A stretch of DNA of 53,725 nucleotides from Candidatus Gastranaerophilales bacterium (GCA_944324245.1 CALUVO010000089.1:1-53725), one strand, 5' to 3'. Shown: positions 15,929 through 26,053, counted from the first letter of the stretch. A program made the numbers and translations. Notes: generated from the letters alone by a model not told the origin.

Positions 15929-17074
15929 GTGCAATATAATAAATCATCGGGTTCTGTAGGAATTACGGAGACAAAATATTTTACAATACAGGATAAAATC
16001 CTGTTAGAGTCAAATGAACAATTCGGACCGGTTACTGTAGCTTACGAAACTTATGGAACTTTAAATGATACAAAAGATAATGCAATACTGCTGCTGCATG
16101 CGCTTACCGGAGATGCCCACGCTGCCGGATACCATACAGAAGATGATAAAAAACCCGGCTGGTGGGATGATATGGTCGGCCCTGGCAAGGCTTTTGACAC
16201 AAATAAGTATTTTGTCATATCTTCTAATATGCTCGGAGGCTGCAGCGGAACAACAGGCCCCTGCTCAATTAATCCTGAGACACAAAAGCCGTATGCACTT
16301 GATTTTCCTGTTATAACAATAGAAGATGCCGTAAAAGTTCAAAAAAAACTTGTTGATTACCTCGGCGTAAAAAAGCTCGTTGTTGCAGGAGGCTCAATGG
16401 GAGGTATGCAGGCTCTTGAGTGGTCTATTGCGCATTCTGATATGGTAAGCGATGTTATAATTATTGCCTCAACAAGCCGTTTAACAGCTCAGGGTATAGC
16501 TTTCAATGCAGTAGGAAGAAACGCAATACTTTCTGACCCGTATTTTAATAACGGCAACTATTACGGACAGGAAAAACAGCCGGAAAGAGGACTCGCTATT
16601 GCAAGAATGATAGGGCACATTACATATCTTTGCGAAGAATCCATGCATAACAAGTTCGGAAGAAGGTTTCAAGACAGCGACAAGCCCAATTTTGATTTTA
16701 ATATAGATTTTCAGGTAGAAAGCTATCTTGAGCATCAGGGAAGAGTTTTTGTGGACAGATTCGATGCAAACAGCTATCTTTACATAACAAAAGCAGTTGA
16801 TTATTTCGATTTATCAAAAAAACACGGATCTTTAAAAAACGCTTTTGAAAAAACAAACGCAAGATTTCTTGTTATGTCCTTTACCACGGACTGGCTTTTC
16901 CCTACAGCACAATCAAAAGAGATTGTACAGGCGCTTATAAAAGCAGGCAGAGATGTTTCTTTCTGCGAGATAGAATCCCCGTGCGGGCATGATGCGTTTC
17001 TGCTGGAATTTGAAACACAGACAAAAATCGTAAAGAGCTTTCTTGCAAAATCGAGAGGACAGCACAATGACTAA
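15929..17074 (+). CDS. metX: Homoserine O-acetyltransferase
   Basis: This alpha/beta-hydrolase fold enzyme activates homoserine for methionine synthesis. Its features are LLLHALTGDAHAAG near the start, VGPGKAFDTNKYFVI, and the nucleophile elbow GGSMGGMQALEW (Ser about 155). The acid Asp is in TDWLFP and the catalytic His in CGHDAFLLE near the C-terminus. Length (381) is normal. The start is GTG at 15929 with AAAGGG upstream. It overlaps metW by 8 bases, the usual MetX-MetW pair. Whether acetyl- or succinyl-CoA is the donor cannot be told by eye. Confidence 0.92.
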   Translation: MQYNKSSGSVGITETKYFTIQDKILLESNEQFGPVTVAYETYGTLNDTKDNAILLLHALTGDAHAAGYHTEDDKKPGWWDDMVGPGKAFDTNKYFVISSNMLGGCSGTTGPCSINPETQKPYALDFPVITIEDAVKVQKKLVDYLGVKKLVVAGGSMGGMQALEWSIAHSDMVSDVIIIASTSRLTAQGIAFNAVGRNAILSDPYFNNGNYYGQEKQPERGLAIARMIGHITYLCEESMHNKFGRRFQDSDKPNFDFNIDFQVESYLEHQGRVFVDRFDANSYLYITKAVDYFDLSKKHGSLKNAFEKTNARFLVMSFTTDWLFPTAQSKEIVQALIKAGRDVSFCEIESPCGHDAFLLEFETQTKIVKSFLAKSRGQHND

Positions 17075-17681
17075 CACGGAACAATCCCTCCATTTAAACT
17101 ACTCTGTTATTACGGAAATGATAGAACGAAAGTCTAAAGTACTGGATCTCGGCTGCGGAGACGGTGAACTTTTAAGGCAATTGATTGATAAAAAAAGATG
17201 TACCGGCTGTGGTATAGAAATAAACCAGCAAAATGTTATAAAAAGTATTCAAAAAGGGCTTTCTGTTATACAGGGCGATATTGACGAAGGTTTAAAAGAA
17301 TTTTCCGACAAAGAATATGATTATGTGATTTTAAATCAAACTCTTCAATCAACAGAAAAACCTGACTATGTAATAGATGAAATGCTTAGAGCCGGCAAAA
17401 AGTCCGTTGTAAGTTTCCCTAACTTCGGATACTGGAGAGTCCGTTTTTATCTGTTTTTTAAAGGACGTATGCCAAAATCAAAAATGCTGCCTTTTTGCTG
17501 GTACGATACCCCGAATATCCACCTTTTGACAGTAGAAGATTTCTTTGACTTTTGCAAAGAAAGAAAAATAAAAATAACAAAAAGCGTGTATATAAAGCGT
17601 GGCAAAATAAGCAAAAACCCTCTTATACGATTCTTAACAAACCTTTTGTGCGAAGAAGCAATTTTTGTAATACAAAGATAA
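17067..17681 (+). CDS. metW: Methionine biosynthesis protein MetW
   Basis: This methyltransferase-fold protein works with MetX. The SAM-binding motif VLDLGCGDGELLRQL begins near residue 24, followed by GCGIEIN and a QGDID motif, then FPNFGYWRVRFYL and TPNIHLLTVEDF, both hallmarks of MetW. I choose the ATG at 17067, whose ribosome site GAGAGGAC lies within the end of metX; an in-frame upstream ATG at 17043 would give a longer overlap. Length is 204 residues, typical of the family. Confidence 0.9.
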   Translation: MTNTEQSLHLNYSVITEMIERKSKVLDLGCGDGELLRQLIDKKRCTGCGIEINQQNVIKSIQKGLSVIQGDIDEGLKEFSDKEYDYVILNQTLQSTEKPDYVIDEMLRAGKKSVVSFPNFGYWRVRFYLFFKGRMPKSKMLPFCWYDTPNIHLLTVEDFFDFCKERKIKITKSVYIKRGKISKNPLIRFLTNLLCEEAIFVIQR

Positions 17682-17728
17682 ATCTTATCTTAAATAATAA
17701 ATTTGGGTCAAAAGAATAGTGTAAATTC

Positions 17729-17769
17729 CTCAAAAAATGGTATGATAATAAATACCATTAAAATTTGAG
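17729..17769 (+). promoter_or_regulatory. Stem-loop in the transketolase leader
   Basis: CTCAAA and AATGGTAT (17729-17743) pair with ATACCATT and TTTGAG (17752-17769) around a short AT-rich loop. It lies 29 bases before the tkt start and has no T-run, so it is more likely a leader structure or operator than a terminator. A -10-like TATGAT/TATAAT-type element lies in the loop region. Confidence 0.4.
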
Positions 17770-17797
17770 ATATTTTTGTAATTCAAAAGGGAAAAAA

Positions 17798-19783
17798 ATG
17801 ACAACAATAGAAGAAAAAACAATTAATGCATTACGAATTCTTGCAGCAGATGCAATCCAAAAAGCAAATTCCGGCCACCCGGGACTCCCTCTCGGAGCAG
17901 CGCCTATGACTTATGAATTGTTTAGCAAATATCTCAATTTTAACTATTGTAACCCTCAATGGCCTAACAGAGACAGATTCATACTTTCAGCAGGCCATGG
18001 CTCTGCATTATTATATGCGCTGAATCATCTTTTCGGCTGCGGATTGTCTATCGAAGACATCAAAAATTTCAGACAGTTCGGATCAAAAACCCCCGGTCAT
18101 CCTGAGTATAAGCACACTCCTTTTGTAGAAGCGACTACAGGGCCGCTTGGCGCGGGTATGGGTATGGCGGTAGGTATGGCCATGGCGCAGGCGCATCTTG
18201 CAGCAGTTTTTAACAAACCCGATTTTCCTGTTGTTAACAATTACACATATGTTCTCGGCGGTGACGGGTGCATGATGGAGGGGATTTCATCAGAAGCCTT
18301 TTCAATTGCCGGAAATTTAAAGCTTGATAAATTGATTGTATTATATGACAGCAATAAAATTACCATCGAAGGTTCTACAGACATAACGTTCACTGAAGAT
18401 GTAGAAAAACGTATGCAGGCATTTGGATTCCAAACACTGACTGTAGAAGACGGCAATGATATCGTGGCAATAGGAAAAGCTATTGAACAGGCAAAAGCTG
18501 AGAAAAACAAACCTTCATTTATTACAATAAAAACACAGATAGGATACGGTTGTCCTGCAAAACAGGGCAAAGCTAATTCCCATGGTGAACCTCTGGGCGA
18601 AGAAAATGTTGCAGCTCTTAGAAAAACTCTCGGCTGGGAATATGATGAACCGTTCTTTGTTCCGCAGGATGTATATGACAACTGTAAAAAAATTGCAAAT
18701 GAAAAAGCAAAAAAAGAAGAGGAATGGAACAAACTTTTTGATGAATATTGCCAAAAATATCCTGAAATGAAAGATTTGTGGGATAAGTACCATTCACAGA
18801 TAAATGAAACTGAATTATTAAATGATAAAGATTTCTGGAGCTGTGATGACAGCCCGTATGCGACAAGAGCAGCATCGGGGAATATTTTAAATAAAATAAA
18901 AGACTCTATCCCTAATCTTATCGGCGGAAGTGCTGATTTAGGCCCTTCAAACAAAACCTATTTAAAAGATAAAGGTGAATTCAGTGCACAAAATTATGCT
19001 GGACGGAATATCCACTACGGTGTCAGAGAACAGGCAATGGCTGCTATCGCAAACGGAATAACACTGTATGGAGGAATTAAAACATTTGCTGCAACATTTT
19101 TTGTGTTCAGTGATTACTTAAAACCGATGGCAAGACTGTCTTCGCTTATGGAACTTCCTGTTACATATGTATTTACACATGACAGCATAGGCGTTGGCGA
19201 GGATGGGCCGACACACCAGCCTGTTGAGCAGCTTGCAATGCTCCGGTCGATGCCAAACTTTATAACCTATCGTCCTGCCGATGCTACAGAAACAGCAGCC
19301 GGCTGGTATGTTGCACTGACAAGCAAAAAAACTCCTGTGGGGCTAATTCTTACCCGACAGAATATTGCAAAATGCAATTCAAATAAAGAAGGTGCACTAA
19401 AAGGCGGTTATATAATTTCAAAAGAGACAAAACCAACACCTGATGCTATTGTGATAGCCACAGGTTCAGAGGTTGAACCTGCATTAAAAGCAAAAGAAAT
19501 ACTATTGAAAGAAGGCTATGACATACGTGTAGTCAGCATGCCGTCTATGGAACTTTTTGATGCACAGAGCAAAGATTATAAAGAATCAGTATTGCCTTCT
19601 TCTGTAAGAAAAAGAGCTGCAATAGAAGCATTATCTGATTTCGGCTGGGGGAAATATATCGGTCTTGACGGTATAACCATTACAATGAAAAATTTTGGTG
19701 CATCAGCTCCGGCAAAAATTCTTTTTGAAAAATACGGATTTAGTGCAGAAAATATAGCTGAAAGACTAAAAGAGATATTGTAG
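17798..19783 (+). CDS. tkt: Transketolase
   Basis: A thiamine diphosphate enzyme of the non-oxidative pentose phosphate pathway, 661 residues. The N-terminal domain has NSGHPGLPLGAAPM and GHGSALLYALNHLFG. The ThDP site reads GDGCMMEGISSEA with a following NKITIEG. The central domain includes YGVREQAMAAIANG and FVFSDYLKPMARL, and VFTHDSIGVGEDGPTHQPVE. I use the ATG at 17798, preceded by AAAAGGG; an in-frame ATG 11 codons upstream is less likely. All three domains are present. Confidence 0.95.
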   Translation: MTTIEEKTINALRILAADAIQKANSGHPGLPLGAAPMTYELFSKYLNFNYCNPQWPNRDRFILSAGHGSALLYALNHLFGCGLSIEDIKNFRQFGSKTPGHPEYKHTPFVEATTGPLGAGMGMAVGMAMAQAHLAAVFNKPDFPVVNNYTYVLGGDGCMMEGISSEAFSIAGNLKLDKLIVLYDSNKITIEGSTDITFTEDVEKRMQAFGFQTLTVEDGNDIVAIGKAIEQAKAEKNKPSFITIKTQIGYGCPAKQGKANSHGEPLGEENVAALRKTLGWEYDEPFFVPQDVYDNCKKIANEKAKKEEEWNKLFDEYCQKYPEMKDLWDKYHSQINETELLNDKDFWSCDDSPYATRAASGNILNKIKDSIPNLIGGSADLGPSNKTYLKDKGEFSAQNYAGRNIHYGVREQAMAAIANGITLYGGIKTFAATFFVFSDYLKPMARLSSLMELPVTYVFTHDSIGVGEDGPTHQPVEQLAMLRSMPNFITYRPADATETAAGWYVALTSKKTPVGLILTRQNIAKCNSNKEGALKGGYIISKETKPTPDAIVIATGSEVEPALKAKEILLKEGYDIRVVSMPSMELFDAQSKDYKESVLPSSVRKRAAIEALSDFGWGKYIGLDGITITMKNFGASAPAKILFEKYGFSAENIAERLKEIL

Positions 19784-19894
19784 CCTCTAATTTGATGACA
19801 ATATAAACTTAATATTATCTTTATAAAAATACCTTAATTTATCACTCATTTTGCGCTATACTTGGCGTGTTAAGAAATCAGAGGTATGTAGAAT

Positions 19895-20605
19895 ATGTTA
19901 TTGGGTGTAAATATTGATCATATAGCAACATTGAGAAATGCAAGAGGCGGGCTGGAACCTAATCTTATACAGGCAGCACTTATTTGTGAAAAAGCCGGTG
20001 CCGACGGTATAACAGTTCATTTAAGAGAAGACAGACGTCATACAAAAGATAATGATGTTATTGAACTTAAAAAGGTATTAAAAACAAGATTGAATCTTGA
20101 AATGGCTCTTACTGACGAAATGCAAAAAATTGCACTTGCAGTTAAACCGGAATGTGTATGTCTTGTACCCGAAAACCGTCAGGAAGTGACAACTGAAGGC
20201 GGGCTTGAGGTTGCTTCCCGTCTTGAATTTGTAAAAGATTTTGTAAAACCGCTGGTTGAGGCAGGTATTGTTGTAAGTCTGTTTATAGATGCGGATAAAG
20301 AACAGGTAGAAGCTGCCGCAAAAACAGGTGCTCAGTTTATTGAACTTCATACAGGAAAATACTCTGAAGCCTGGGGAACACCTGAAGAAGAATTAGAGAT
20401 GAATAATCTAAAAAAAGGTGCGGCTCTTGCTCACAGACTCGGTTTGAAGGTTAATGCCGGACACGGACTTACATACGAAAATGTCCGCAGAATGCATGAG
20501 ATTCCTGAACTTATTGAATTGAATATAGGTCACAATATCATTGCAAGAGCGGTTTTTGACGGATTAGAAAAAGCTGTTATTGATATGAAAGATTTGATTA
20601 AATAA
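19895..20605 (+). CDS. pdxJ: Pyridoxine 5'-phosphate synthase
   Basis: It condenses aminoacetone phosphate and deoxyxylulose 5-phosphate in the DXP-dependent route to vitamin B6. The 236-residue TIM barrel shows [15 protein letters not shown] at the start, then [21 protein letters not shown], an IDADKEQV segment, [10 protein letters not shown] and [11 protein letters not shown]. Length is standard. It follows tkt, whose products can feed the B6 pathway through erythrose 4-phosphate; co-transcription is possible. Confidence 0.95.
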   Translation: MLLGVNIDHIATLRNARGGLEPNLIQAALICEKAGADGITVHLREDRRHTKDNDVIELKKVLKTRLNLEMALTDEMQKIALAVKPECVCLVPENRQEVTTEGGLEVASRLEFVKDFVKPLVEAGIVVSLFIDADKEQVEAAAKTGAQFIELHTGKYSEAWGTPEEELEMNNLKKGAALAHRLGLKVNAGHGLTYENVRRMHEIPELIELNIGHNIIARAVFDGLEKAVIDMKDLIK

Positions 20606-20612
20606 TCGCTGA

Positions 20613-21842
20613 CTATTCATATCTAAGTGCTTCAATCGGATTTAATAAAGATGCTTTGTAAGCAGGATAATACCCGAAAAGGATTCCGACAAGCCCTGAA
20701 AATCCAAAAGATATAAGTATCGGTGCTGCTGATATGATAACAGTCATATCAGAAAACAATCCGACTATTTTGGAGCCCAGTATTCCGACTACAACGCCTA
20801 TTACACCTCCGGCAAGGGAGAGCAAAAGTGCTTCTACAAGAAACTGGACTCTTATATCCATAGCTGTTGCGCCTATTGCCATACGTATGCCTATTTCTTT
20901 TGTTCTTTCTGTTACAGACACAAGCATAATATTCATAATACCGATACCGCCGACAAGAAGCGATACGGACGCAATGGATCCGAGTAATATAGCCATAGTA
21001 TTTGAAGCCTGTTTTGCGGTTTCAAGCATTTGCGTAAAGTTTCTTATTGTAAAATCATCTTCTTTTGTTTTGCCGAGATTATGCCGTTCTCTCAAGAGTT
21101 CTGTAATTTCCTCCTGTGCTGATTCAAGGCTTTCTTCATCTCTTGCCTGAACGCTTATATGCTTAACCATTCCGGGAAAATCCGTACCGAACAGTTTTTT
21201 CTGAGCTGTCGTAATAGGAATAAGCACAGTATCATCCTGATCCTGCCCCATGCCGTTTTGACCTTTTGATTTCAGCAGGCCTATAACTTTAAACGGCATA
21301 CCGCCGATTCTTATTGTTTTATTAATCGGATCCATATCCCCGAAAAGATTGGTTGTTACGGTTGAGCCCAGCACTGCGACTTTTGTATTGTTTTTAAGGT
21401 CATCTTCTGATATACCTCTTCCTGTTTCTATTTCCCACATACGAATAGGCATATACCCCGGTGTAATACCGTTTACCGTTGTTGACCAGTTCTGGTTTGA
21501 ATATACAAGCTGCTGCACCTGACCTACAGTAGGTGCAACTTCAAGTACAGACGGACAGTGTTTTAGCATTGCTTCAGAATCTTTTATTGTCAAAGTGGGC
21601 TGTGTGCCGCTTCCCATTCTGACCCCGCTTGAGGTAGTTGACCCTGACATTACCATAAGAAGGTTTGACCCCATTGAGGCAATATCTTTATTAATTCTTT
21701 CTTTTGCGCCTTCACCTATTGAAAGCATAATTATAACGGCGCTTACACCGATAATTATACCGAGACTGGTTAAAATTGAGCGCATCTTATTTATATACAA
21801 TGAGCGGAGAGATATTTTAAAAGTAGAACCGAAATCAATCAC
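20613..21842 (-). CDS. ABC transporter permease, MacB/FtsX type
   Basis: A 409-residue inner-membrane permease with an N-terminal helix (LGIIIGVSAVIIMLSIGEGA), a large periplasmic core (residues 55-270) and three C-terminal helices including GIMNIMLVSVTERTKEIGIR and AVGATAMD-type turns. The layout matches the membrane part of MacB-type mechanotransmission transporters, with the ATPase on a separate chain as in many non-proteobacterial homologues. It is the last gene of the tolC-macA-ABC-permease operon and overlaps the ATPase gene by 4 bases. Confidence 0.9.
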   Translation of the reverse strand: MIDFGSTFKISLRSLYINKMRSILTSLGIIIGVSAVIIMLSIGEGAKERINKDIASMGSNLLMVMSGSTTSSGVRMGSGTQPTLTIKDSEAMLKHCPSVLEVAPTVGQVQQLVYSNQNWSTTVNGITPGYMPIRMWEIETGRGISEDDLKNNTKVAVLGSTVTTNLFGDMDPINKTIRIGGMPFKVIGLLKSKGQNGMGQDQDDTVLIPITTAQKKLFGTDFPGMVKHISVQARDEESLESAQEEITELLRERHNLGKTKEDDFTIRNFTQMLETAKQASNTMAILLGSIASVSLLVGGIGIMNIMLVSVTERTKEIGIRMAIGATAMDIRVQFLVEALLLSLAGGVIGVVVGILGSKIVGLFSDMTVIISAAPILISFGFSGLVGILFGYYPAYKASLLNPIEALRYE

Positions 21843-22576
21843 AGTATACCCTCCGAGTTTACTTTATCTAATGAATCAAGCCCTTTCTGAACAGCATTCA
21901 GTTCATCGGAAATGATTTTTCCGTCTTTAAATCTGACAATTCTTTTGCAGTATTCAGCAATATCAGGCTCGTGTGTTACGAGTATTATTGTTTTTCCGGC
22001 GACTGCATTGAGTTTTACAAAAAATTCCATAACCTCGATAGATGTTTTTGTATCAAGGTTGCCTGTAGGTTCGTCAGCAAGAATAATCGGCGCATCGTTT
22101 ACAATTGCTCTCGCTATTGCAACACGCTGCTGCTGACCGCCGGACATCTGGTTTGGCATGTGAGTTTCTCTTTTTTCGAGTCCGACTATTTTTAATGCTG
22201 CTTTTGCCCTTTTTATTCTTTCTTCAGGCGGAACACCTTTGTAAATCATCGGCATTTCCACATTTTCTATGGCGGAAGTTCTTGAAATCAGGTTAAACCC
22301 CTGAAAAACAAATCCCAGCTTTAAGTTTCGGATTGCGGAAAGTTCGTCCATAGACATTTTGCTGACGTCTATACCGTCAAGAAAATATGTGCCGGAAGTC
22401 GGCTTATCCAGACACCCGAGAATATTCATACAGGTGGATTTCCCTGAACCTGATGCTCCCATGATAGCTACAAATTCACCTTCTTCAACACTTAAAGATA
22501 CGTTATCAAGAGCATTAAAAGAAGTATCACCGGTCGGGTATGTTTTTATTAAATTTTTTATTTCTATTAAACTCAT
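21839..22576 (-). CDS. ABC transporter ATPase, MacB/LolD type
   Basis: The 245-residue ATPase powers the neighbouring permease. Walker A is GASGSGKSTCMNILG (about residues 35-49), then the Q-loop VFQGFNLISR, signature LSGGQQQR-like (MSGGQQQRVAIARA), Walker B ILADEPTGNLD and the H-loop VTHEPD. It sits between the permease and MacA-like genes with 1-4 base overlaps, so the products are certain partners. Confidence 0.92.
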   Translation of the reverse strand: MSLIEIKNLIKTYPTGDTSFNALDNVSLSVEEGEFVAIMGASGSGKSTCMNILGCLDKPTSGTYFLDGIDVSKMSMDELSAIRNLKLGFVFQGFNLISRTSAIENVEMPMIYKGVPPEERIKRAKAALKIVGLEKRETHMPNQMSGGQQQRVAIARAIVNDAPIILADEPTGNLDTKTSIEVMEFFVKLNAVAGKTIILVTHEPDIAEYCKRIVRFKDGKIISDELNAVQKGLDSLDKVNSEGIL

Positions 22577-23745
22577 CAGAATAATCTCATCGGTCTTCTG
22601 CCCTGTGCAGTTGTTGTTTTGTCCTTGTCACTTTTTTTTCTAAGTATTACTCTGTCATTTTCTTTAAGCTGATTGGATATGATTTCCGTTTTATCAGAGT
22701 CTTTTGCTCCGGTTTTGATAGTTATTCTCTGCGGTTTATTGTCTCTTATAACCCAGAGCCCCTGATCTTTATATTTTTTGCCGCCTGTGATTTCTGTAGG
22801 GGTAAATTTAAGGGCATCTGTCGGAACACAAATAACATTTTCGCTTTTGTTTGTAATTATTGATGCGTTTGCTGTCATACCCGGAATCATTTTCTGGTCT
22901 TTGTTGTCAACATCAACAATTACCGTATATGTTACTACATTTGATACTGTTGTCGGGGCAATACGCACCTCTGTAACTTTGCCGTGAAAAACTGCATCTG
23001 CATAACCGTCAAGAGTATATTCCACCTCCTGACCTTTTTTAATTTTGCCGATATCTGCTTCTGACACATTTACTTCAATCTGCATATTTGTTAAGTCCTG
23101 TGCCACCTGAAATAACGTAGGTGTCTGAAAGCTTGCAGCAACTGTCTGACCTACATCAACAGCTCTTGAAACAACTATTCCGTCTACCGGCGAAACAATT
23201 TTTGTATATTTTAAATTTGTTAAATTGTTGTTTAGTGTAGCTGTTGCCTGACTGATTGAACCCTGTGCAGCTGCAAGCTGGGCAAGGTCTGACTTGTAAG
23301 TAGCCTCGGCTAAATCTAAATCGCTTTTTGCAACATAGTTTTTTGAATAAAGTTTTTTATATCTTTCGTAATTTTTCTTGTCATAAGCAAGCATGGCCTC
23401 TACTTTTGCTTTGTTGGAGCGTGCCGCTACAAGGTCGCCTCTTGCTTTATCAACCTGTGCCTGAAATAACGACGGGTCAATTTGTGCCAGCAGCTGTCCT
23501 TTTGTGACTTTTGAGTTATAGTCAACATAAATTTCTTTAATCATACCGGATACCTGAGAACCGATATCAACGGTATTTACAGGGTTTACAGTACCGGAAG
23601 CTTCTACTGCCTCTATTATTGTTTTTCTTTTTACAGGTACAGTCACATAGTCTGCTGCGGGATTCTTTTTAAGAAACAGTGCAAATCCGCTTACGAAAAC
23701 AAGTGCTGCTATTATTGATATTGCTATTGTTACACGTTTGTTCAT
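22576..23745 (-). CDS. Periplasmic adaptor (membrane fusion) protein, MacA-like
   Basis: An RND/ABC-type adaptor that bridges the permease to TolC. Residues 1-28 form a membrane anchor (ISIIAALVFVSGFALFLKK). A lipoyl/barrel half (SGTVNPVNTVDIGSQVSGMI) is followed by a long helical hairpin (about 90-160, rich in Ala, Lys, Asp and Leu), the second lipoyl half (SPVDGIVVSRAVDVGQTV) and a C-terminal beta domain. At 389 residues it has the normal MacA layout. It overlaps tolC and the ATPase gene. Confidence 0.9.
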   Translation of the reverse strand: MNKRVTIAISIIAALVFVSGFALFLKKNPAADYVTVPVKRKTIIEAVEASGTVNPVNTVDIGSQVSGMIKEIYVDYNSKVTKGQLLAQIDPSLFQAQVDKARGDLVAARSNKAKVEAMLAYDKKNYERYKKLYSKNYVAKSDLDLAEATYKSDLAQLAAAQGSISQATATLNNNLTNLKYTKIVSPVDGIVVSRAVDVGQTVAASFQTPTLFQVAQDLTNMQIEVNVSEADIGKIKKGQEVEYTLDGYADAVFHGKVTEVRIAPTTVSNVVTYTVIVDVDNKDQKMIPGMTANASIITNKSENVICVPTDALKFTPTEITGGKKYKDQGLWVIRDNKPQRITIKTGAKDSDKTEIISNQLKENDRVILRKKSDKDKTTTAQGRRPMRLF

Positions 23746-25295
23746 CTTACCCCCATGGATTTTTGGAATTGTTCTTTTGCAACATTATAATCAAATACCG
23801 CCTGAACAAAAGCAAGCTGTGCATTATTGTAGTTTGTCTGAGCCTGCTGCAGTTCTATAAAATTGCCCAGACCTACTGTATATCTTCCGTCTGCAAGTTC
23901 AAAGTTTTCCAGAGTTTGTTGTACTTTTTCCGCCATTTTTGGAATTTTTCTCTGCAATACAACCATATTAGTATAGTTGTTCTGAACTTCAAAATATATA
24001 TTTTTCTTTGATAATTCAATATTTTCTTTTGCAAGGTCCAAGTATGAATGCCCCTGATCAAGGTTGTATTTTATGCCCATGATATTTAATGTCGGAAGAC
24101 TCATGTTCACCCCGAAATTGAAACCGGTGTTTGAAACCTCGCTGTTTTTTCTGTAATTGTATCCGGCACTTACATTTATTACCGGCATATATTGTCTTTG
24201 GATAACTTTTAAGGATTCTTCCTGAACTTTTTCCACCATCATAAGTGATTTTAAGTCAGGTCTGTTTTCATAAGCTTTTTCAATAGCTTCATTTACAGGT
24301 AATATTAACGGTTTGAATTTGTAATCCTGTAAAATATCCTGTTTTTCAATTCCCGATGTAAGAATTGCGGCCTGTTCATAATCTTTGTCACCGCTTTTTT
24401 TCACATAAGAAACCTGCACGTTATTGGTCTGCGGTTTTTGTGTTCGTTTAAAGTTAAAACTTTCCGTATTTTTCAAATTATATTGAGGAGCATCTGTCAA
24501 AAACATTGCATTATTAAGATTGATAATTGCCTGATCGTATCTCCCCTGTGCTTCAAGAAGAGATATCTCAGCATCTGTCAGATAAACCTGTGCGTTAACA
24601 ACATCAATTTTTGATTTTAAACCTTCTTGAAAAAGCGCATTTGTTCTTTCGTAGTTCAATTTATTAATACGAACCGAGCGTTCATATACATCCTGATTTG
24701 CCAGTGCGGCAAGCGCCTGAAAATAAGCCAGTTTTACATTATAAACCGTATTTAAAATAGTATTTTCCAAATCATAGCCGACAGATTCTTTGTTGTACTT
24801 TTGCATGTTAATACGTGCAATTGTTTTGCCAAAATCCCAGATAAGCTGGTTAACGCCGAGATTTAACTGATAATAATTGTTGCTGTTTGAAGTACTTCCG
24901 CCCTGATTATAGAAACCACCGCCGTGTCCGGAGTTTCTGTTATGCTGGGAGGTAAATCCTGTACTGGCTGTAATATTCGGGAAATATTCGGATTTTGCTA
25001 TACCTACTTGTGAATGTGCAATATCTTTTTGTGTTGTATAGATTTTAATATTAGGGTCATTTTTTAGCGCTATATCAATACAATCCTCTAAAGAGTATTC
25101 AATATATTTGTTTTTTTGTGCATTCATTTGTACAGCCGGAGTTGTAGTTTGCTGCTTTTTCTCTACTTTTTGCTGCTGTTTTTTATTTTTTTTAAACGGC
25201 AGTGAAAAACCGTATGCAATCGGGCAAAAATTTGTTACGGAGAATGTTAAAACCAAAAATAAAGCTGTTATTTTTATACGAAGAAATTTTTTCAA
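23742..25295 (-). CDS. TolC-family outer-membrane efflux channel
   Basis: The 517-residue protein has a signal peptide (ITALFLVLTFSVTNFCPIAYG) and a short Lys/Gln-rich linker. Two internally repeated OEP halves follow: the first from IDIALKNDPNIKIYTTQKD, the second from AIEKAYENRPDLKSLMM. Both carry heptad-like helices (VNQLIWDFGKTIARINMQKY; LGNFIELQQAQTNYNNAQLA). It forms the outer-membrane exit for the MacA/MacB set. First gene of the four-gene operon, it implies an outer membrane. A Ser/Asn/Gly-rich loop (about residues 115-138) in the first half is unusual. Confidence 0.92.
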   Translation of the reverse strand: MKKFLRIKITALFLVLTFSVTNFCPIAYGFSLPFKKNKKQQQKVEKKQQTTTPAVQMNAQKNKYIEYSLEDCIDIALKNDPNIKIYTTQKDIAHSQVGIAKSEYFPNITASTGFTSQHNRNSGHGGGFYNQGGSTSNSNNYYQLNLGVNQLIWDFGKTIARINMQKYNKESVGYDLENTILNTVYNVKLAYFQALAALANQDVYERSVRINKLNYERTNALFQEGLKSKIDVVNAQVYLTDAEISLLEAQGRYDQAIINLNNAMFLTDAPQYNLKNTESFNFKRTQKPQTNNVQVSYVKKSGDKDYEQAAILTSGIEKQDILQDYKFKPLILPVNEAIEKAYENRPDLKSLMMVEKVQEESLKVIQRQYMPVINVSAGYNYRKNSEVSNTGFNFGVNMSLPTLNIMGIKYNLDQGHSYLDLAKENIELSKKNIYFEVQNNYTNMVVLQRKIPKMAEKVQQTLENFELADGRYTVGLGNFIELQQAQTNYNNAQLAFVQAVFDYNVAKEQFQKSMGVR

Positions 25296-25376
25296 TTTAA
25301 TTTTTCAACCTTTTAGACATAATTTTATTTAAATATCCTTTGTTTTAAATCATCTTATTATCTTAATTTTTTGTAT

Positions 25377-25411
25377 CTTTAAAATCTGTAGCTCTTTCGG
25401 GCTATTTAAAG
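25377..25411. promoter_or_regulatory. Stem-loop between the efflux operon and a divergent gene
   Basis: CTTTAAA (25377-25383) and TAGC (25389-25392) pair with GCTA (25401-25404) and TTTAAAG (25405-25411), with an asymmetric ATCTG bulge. It lies in the 260-base divergent region 25296-25555 (about 82 bases before tolC). It may be a leader structure or operator. Otherwise this region is AT-rich without a recognisable promoter. Confidence 0.35.
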
Positions 25412-25555
25412 GATTTATAAAATAATAATTTAATTTACAAAATCTTTAACGATTAATATTATTTTTTGTTCATTTTATAAATTTTGTAAAATGAAAGAGC
25501 AAAAAAGTAGAAAAAAATTTTTTTATATGCAAACATATAAAAAAGGGTATTTTTT

Positions 25556-26053
25556 ATGTTTTCTGTGTCTTTAAATAATAATTTTTTATCTAAAAAATCT
25601 TCTAACATTTCATTCAAAAGCGATATGAATGCTGTAAGGTATGTTATTGTCGACGGGATTGTTACTGATGATAAAAAAGTTGTGGAAGATGTTACAAAAC
25701 AGCTGGTTAAGTCATTAAGAAATTCTAATGAAGAAAATCTTGAACTCAGACGTTCAGTCAAAAAAGCAATACCGGAATATCGTTGGAATGGAGAATATCA
25801 ACCGACAAAATTTCTTAAGCTTAATATTATAGGTAAAGAAATAAATATAATACTTGGAGAGTCTGCTTCCAAACTAAAACATATATGGGAACAGGCAGGA
25901 GTATCACTGGCTGACAAGAAAAAACAGGCCGGCGATGTTGTTAGAAAATTAATATATGATAAAACCTCAAAACATATTGCAATAGATGCTATTACACAAA
26001 ATGTAAAAGGAAAAATAAAATATATTGCAAAACGAATTTTTATTACGATTTAA
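25556..26053 (+). CDS. Hypothetical protein with N-terminal ISFKS motif
   Basis: The 165-residue protein has no signal peptide or membrane helix. Near the N-terminus it reads NISFKSDMNAVRYVIVDG, the same SFK tag and position as in the protein at 45985 (PSFKG) and the one at 8104. The rest is a mix of helices and strands (KFLKLNIIGKEINIILGESA), basic overall, ending KRIFITI. Its end overlaps the next convergent gene by 11 bases. Function unknown. Such tags recur in Gastranaerophilales-like genomes as far as I recall, so it may be lineage specific. Confidence 0.55.
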   Translation: MFSVSLNNNFLSKKSSNISFKSDMNAVRYVIVDGIVTDDKKVVEDVTKQLVKSLRNSNEENLELRRSVKKAIPEYRWNGEYQPTKFLKLNIIGKEINIILGESASKLKHIWEQAGVSLADKKKQAGDVVRKLIYDKTSKHIAIDAITQNVKGKIKYIAKRIFITI

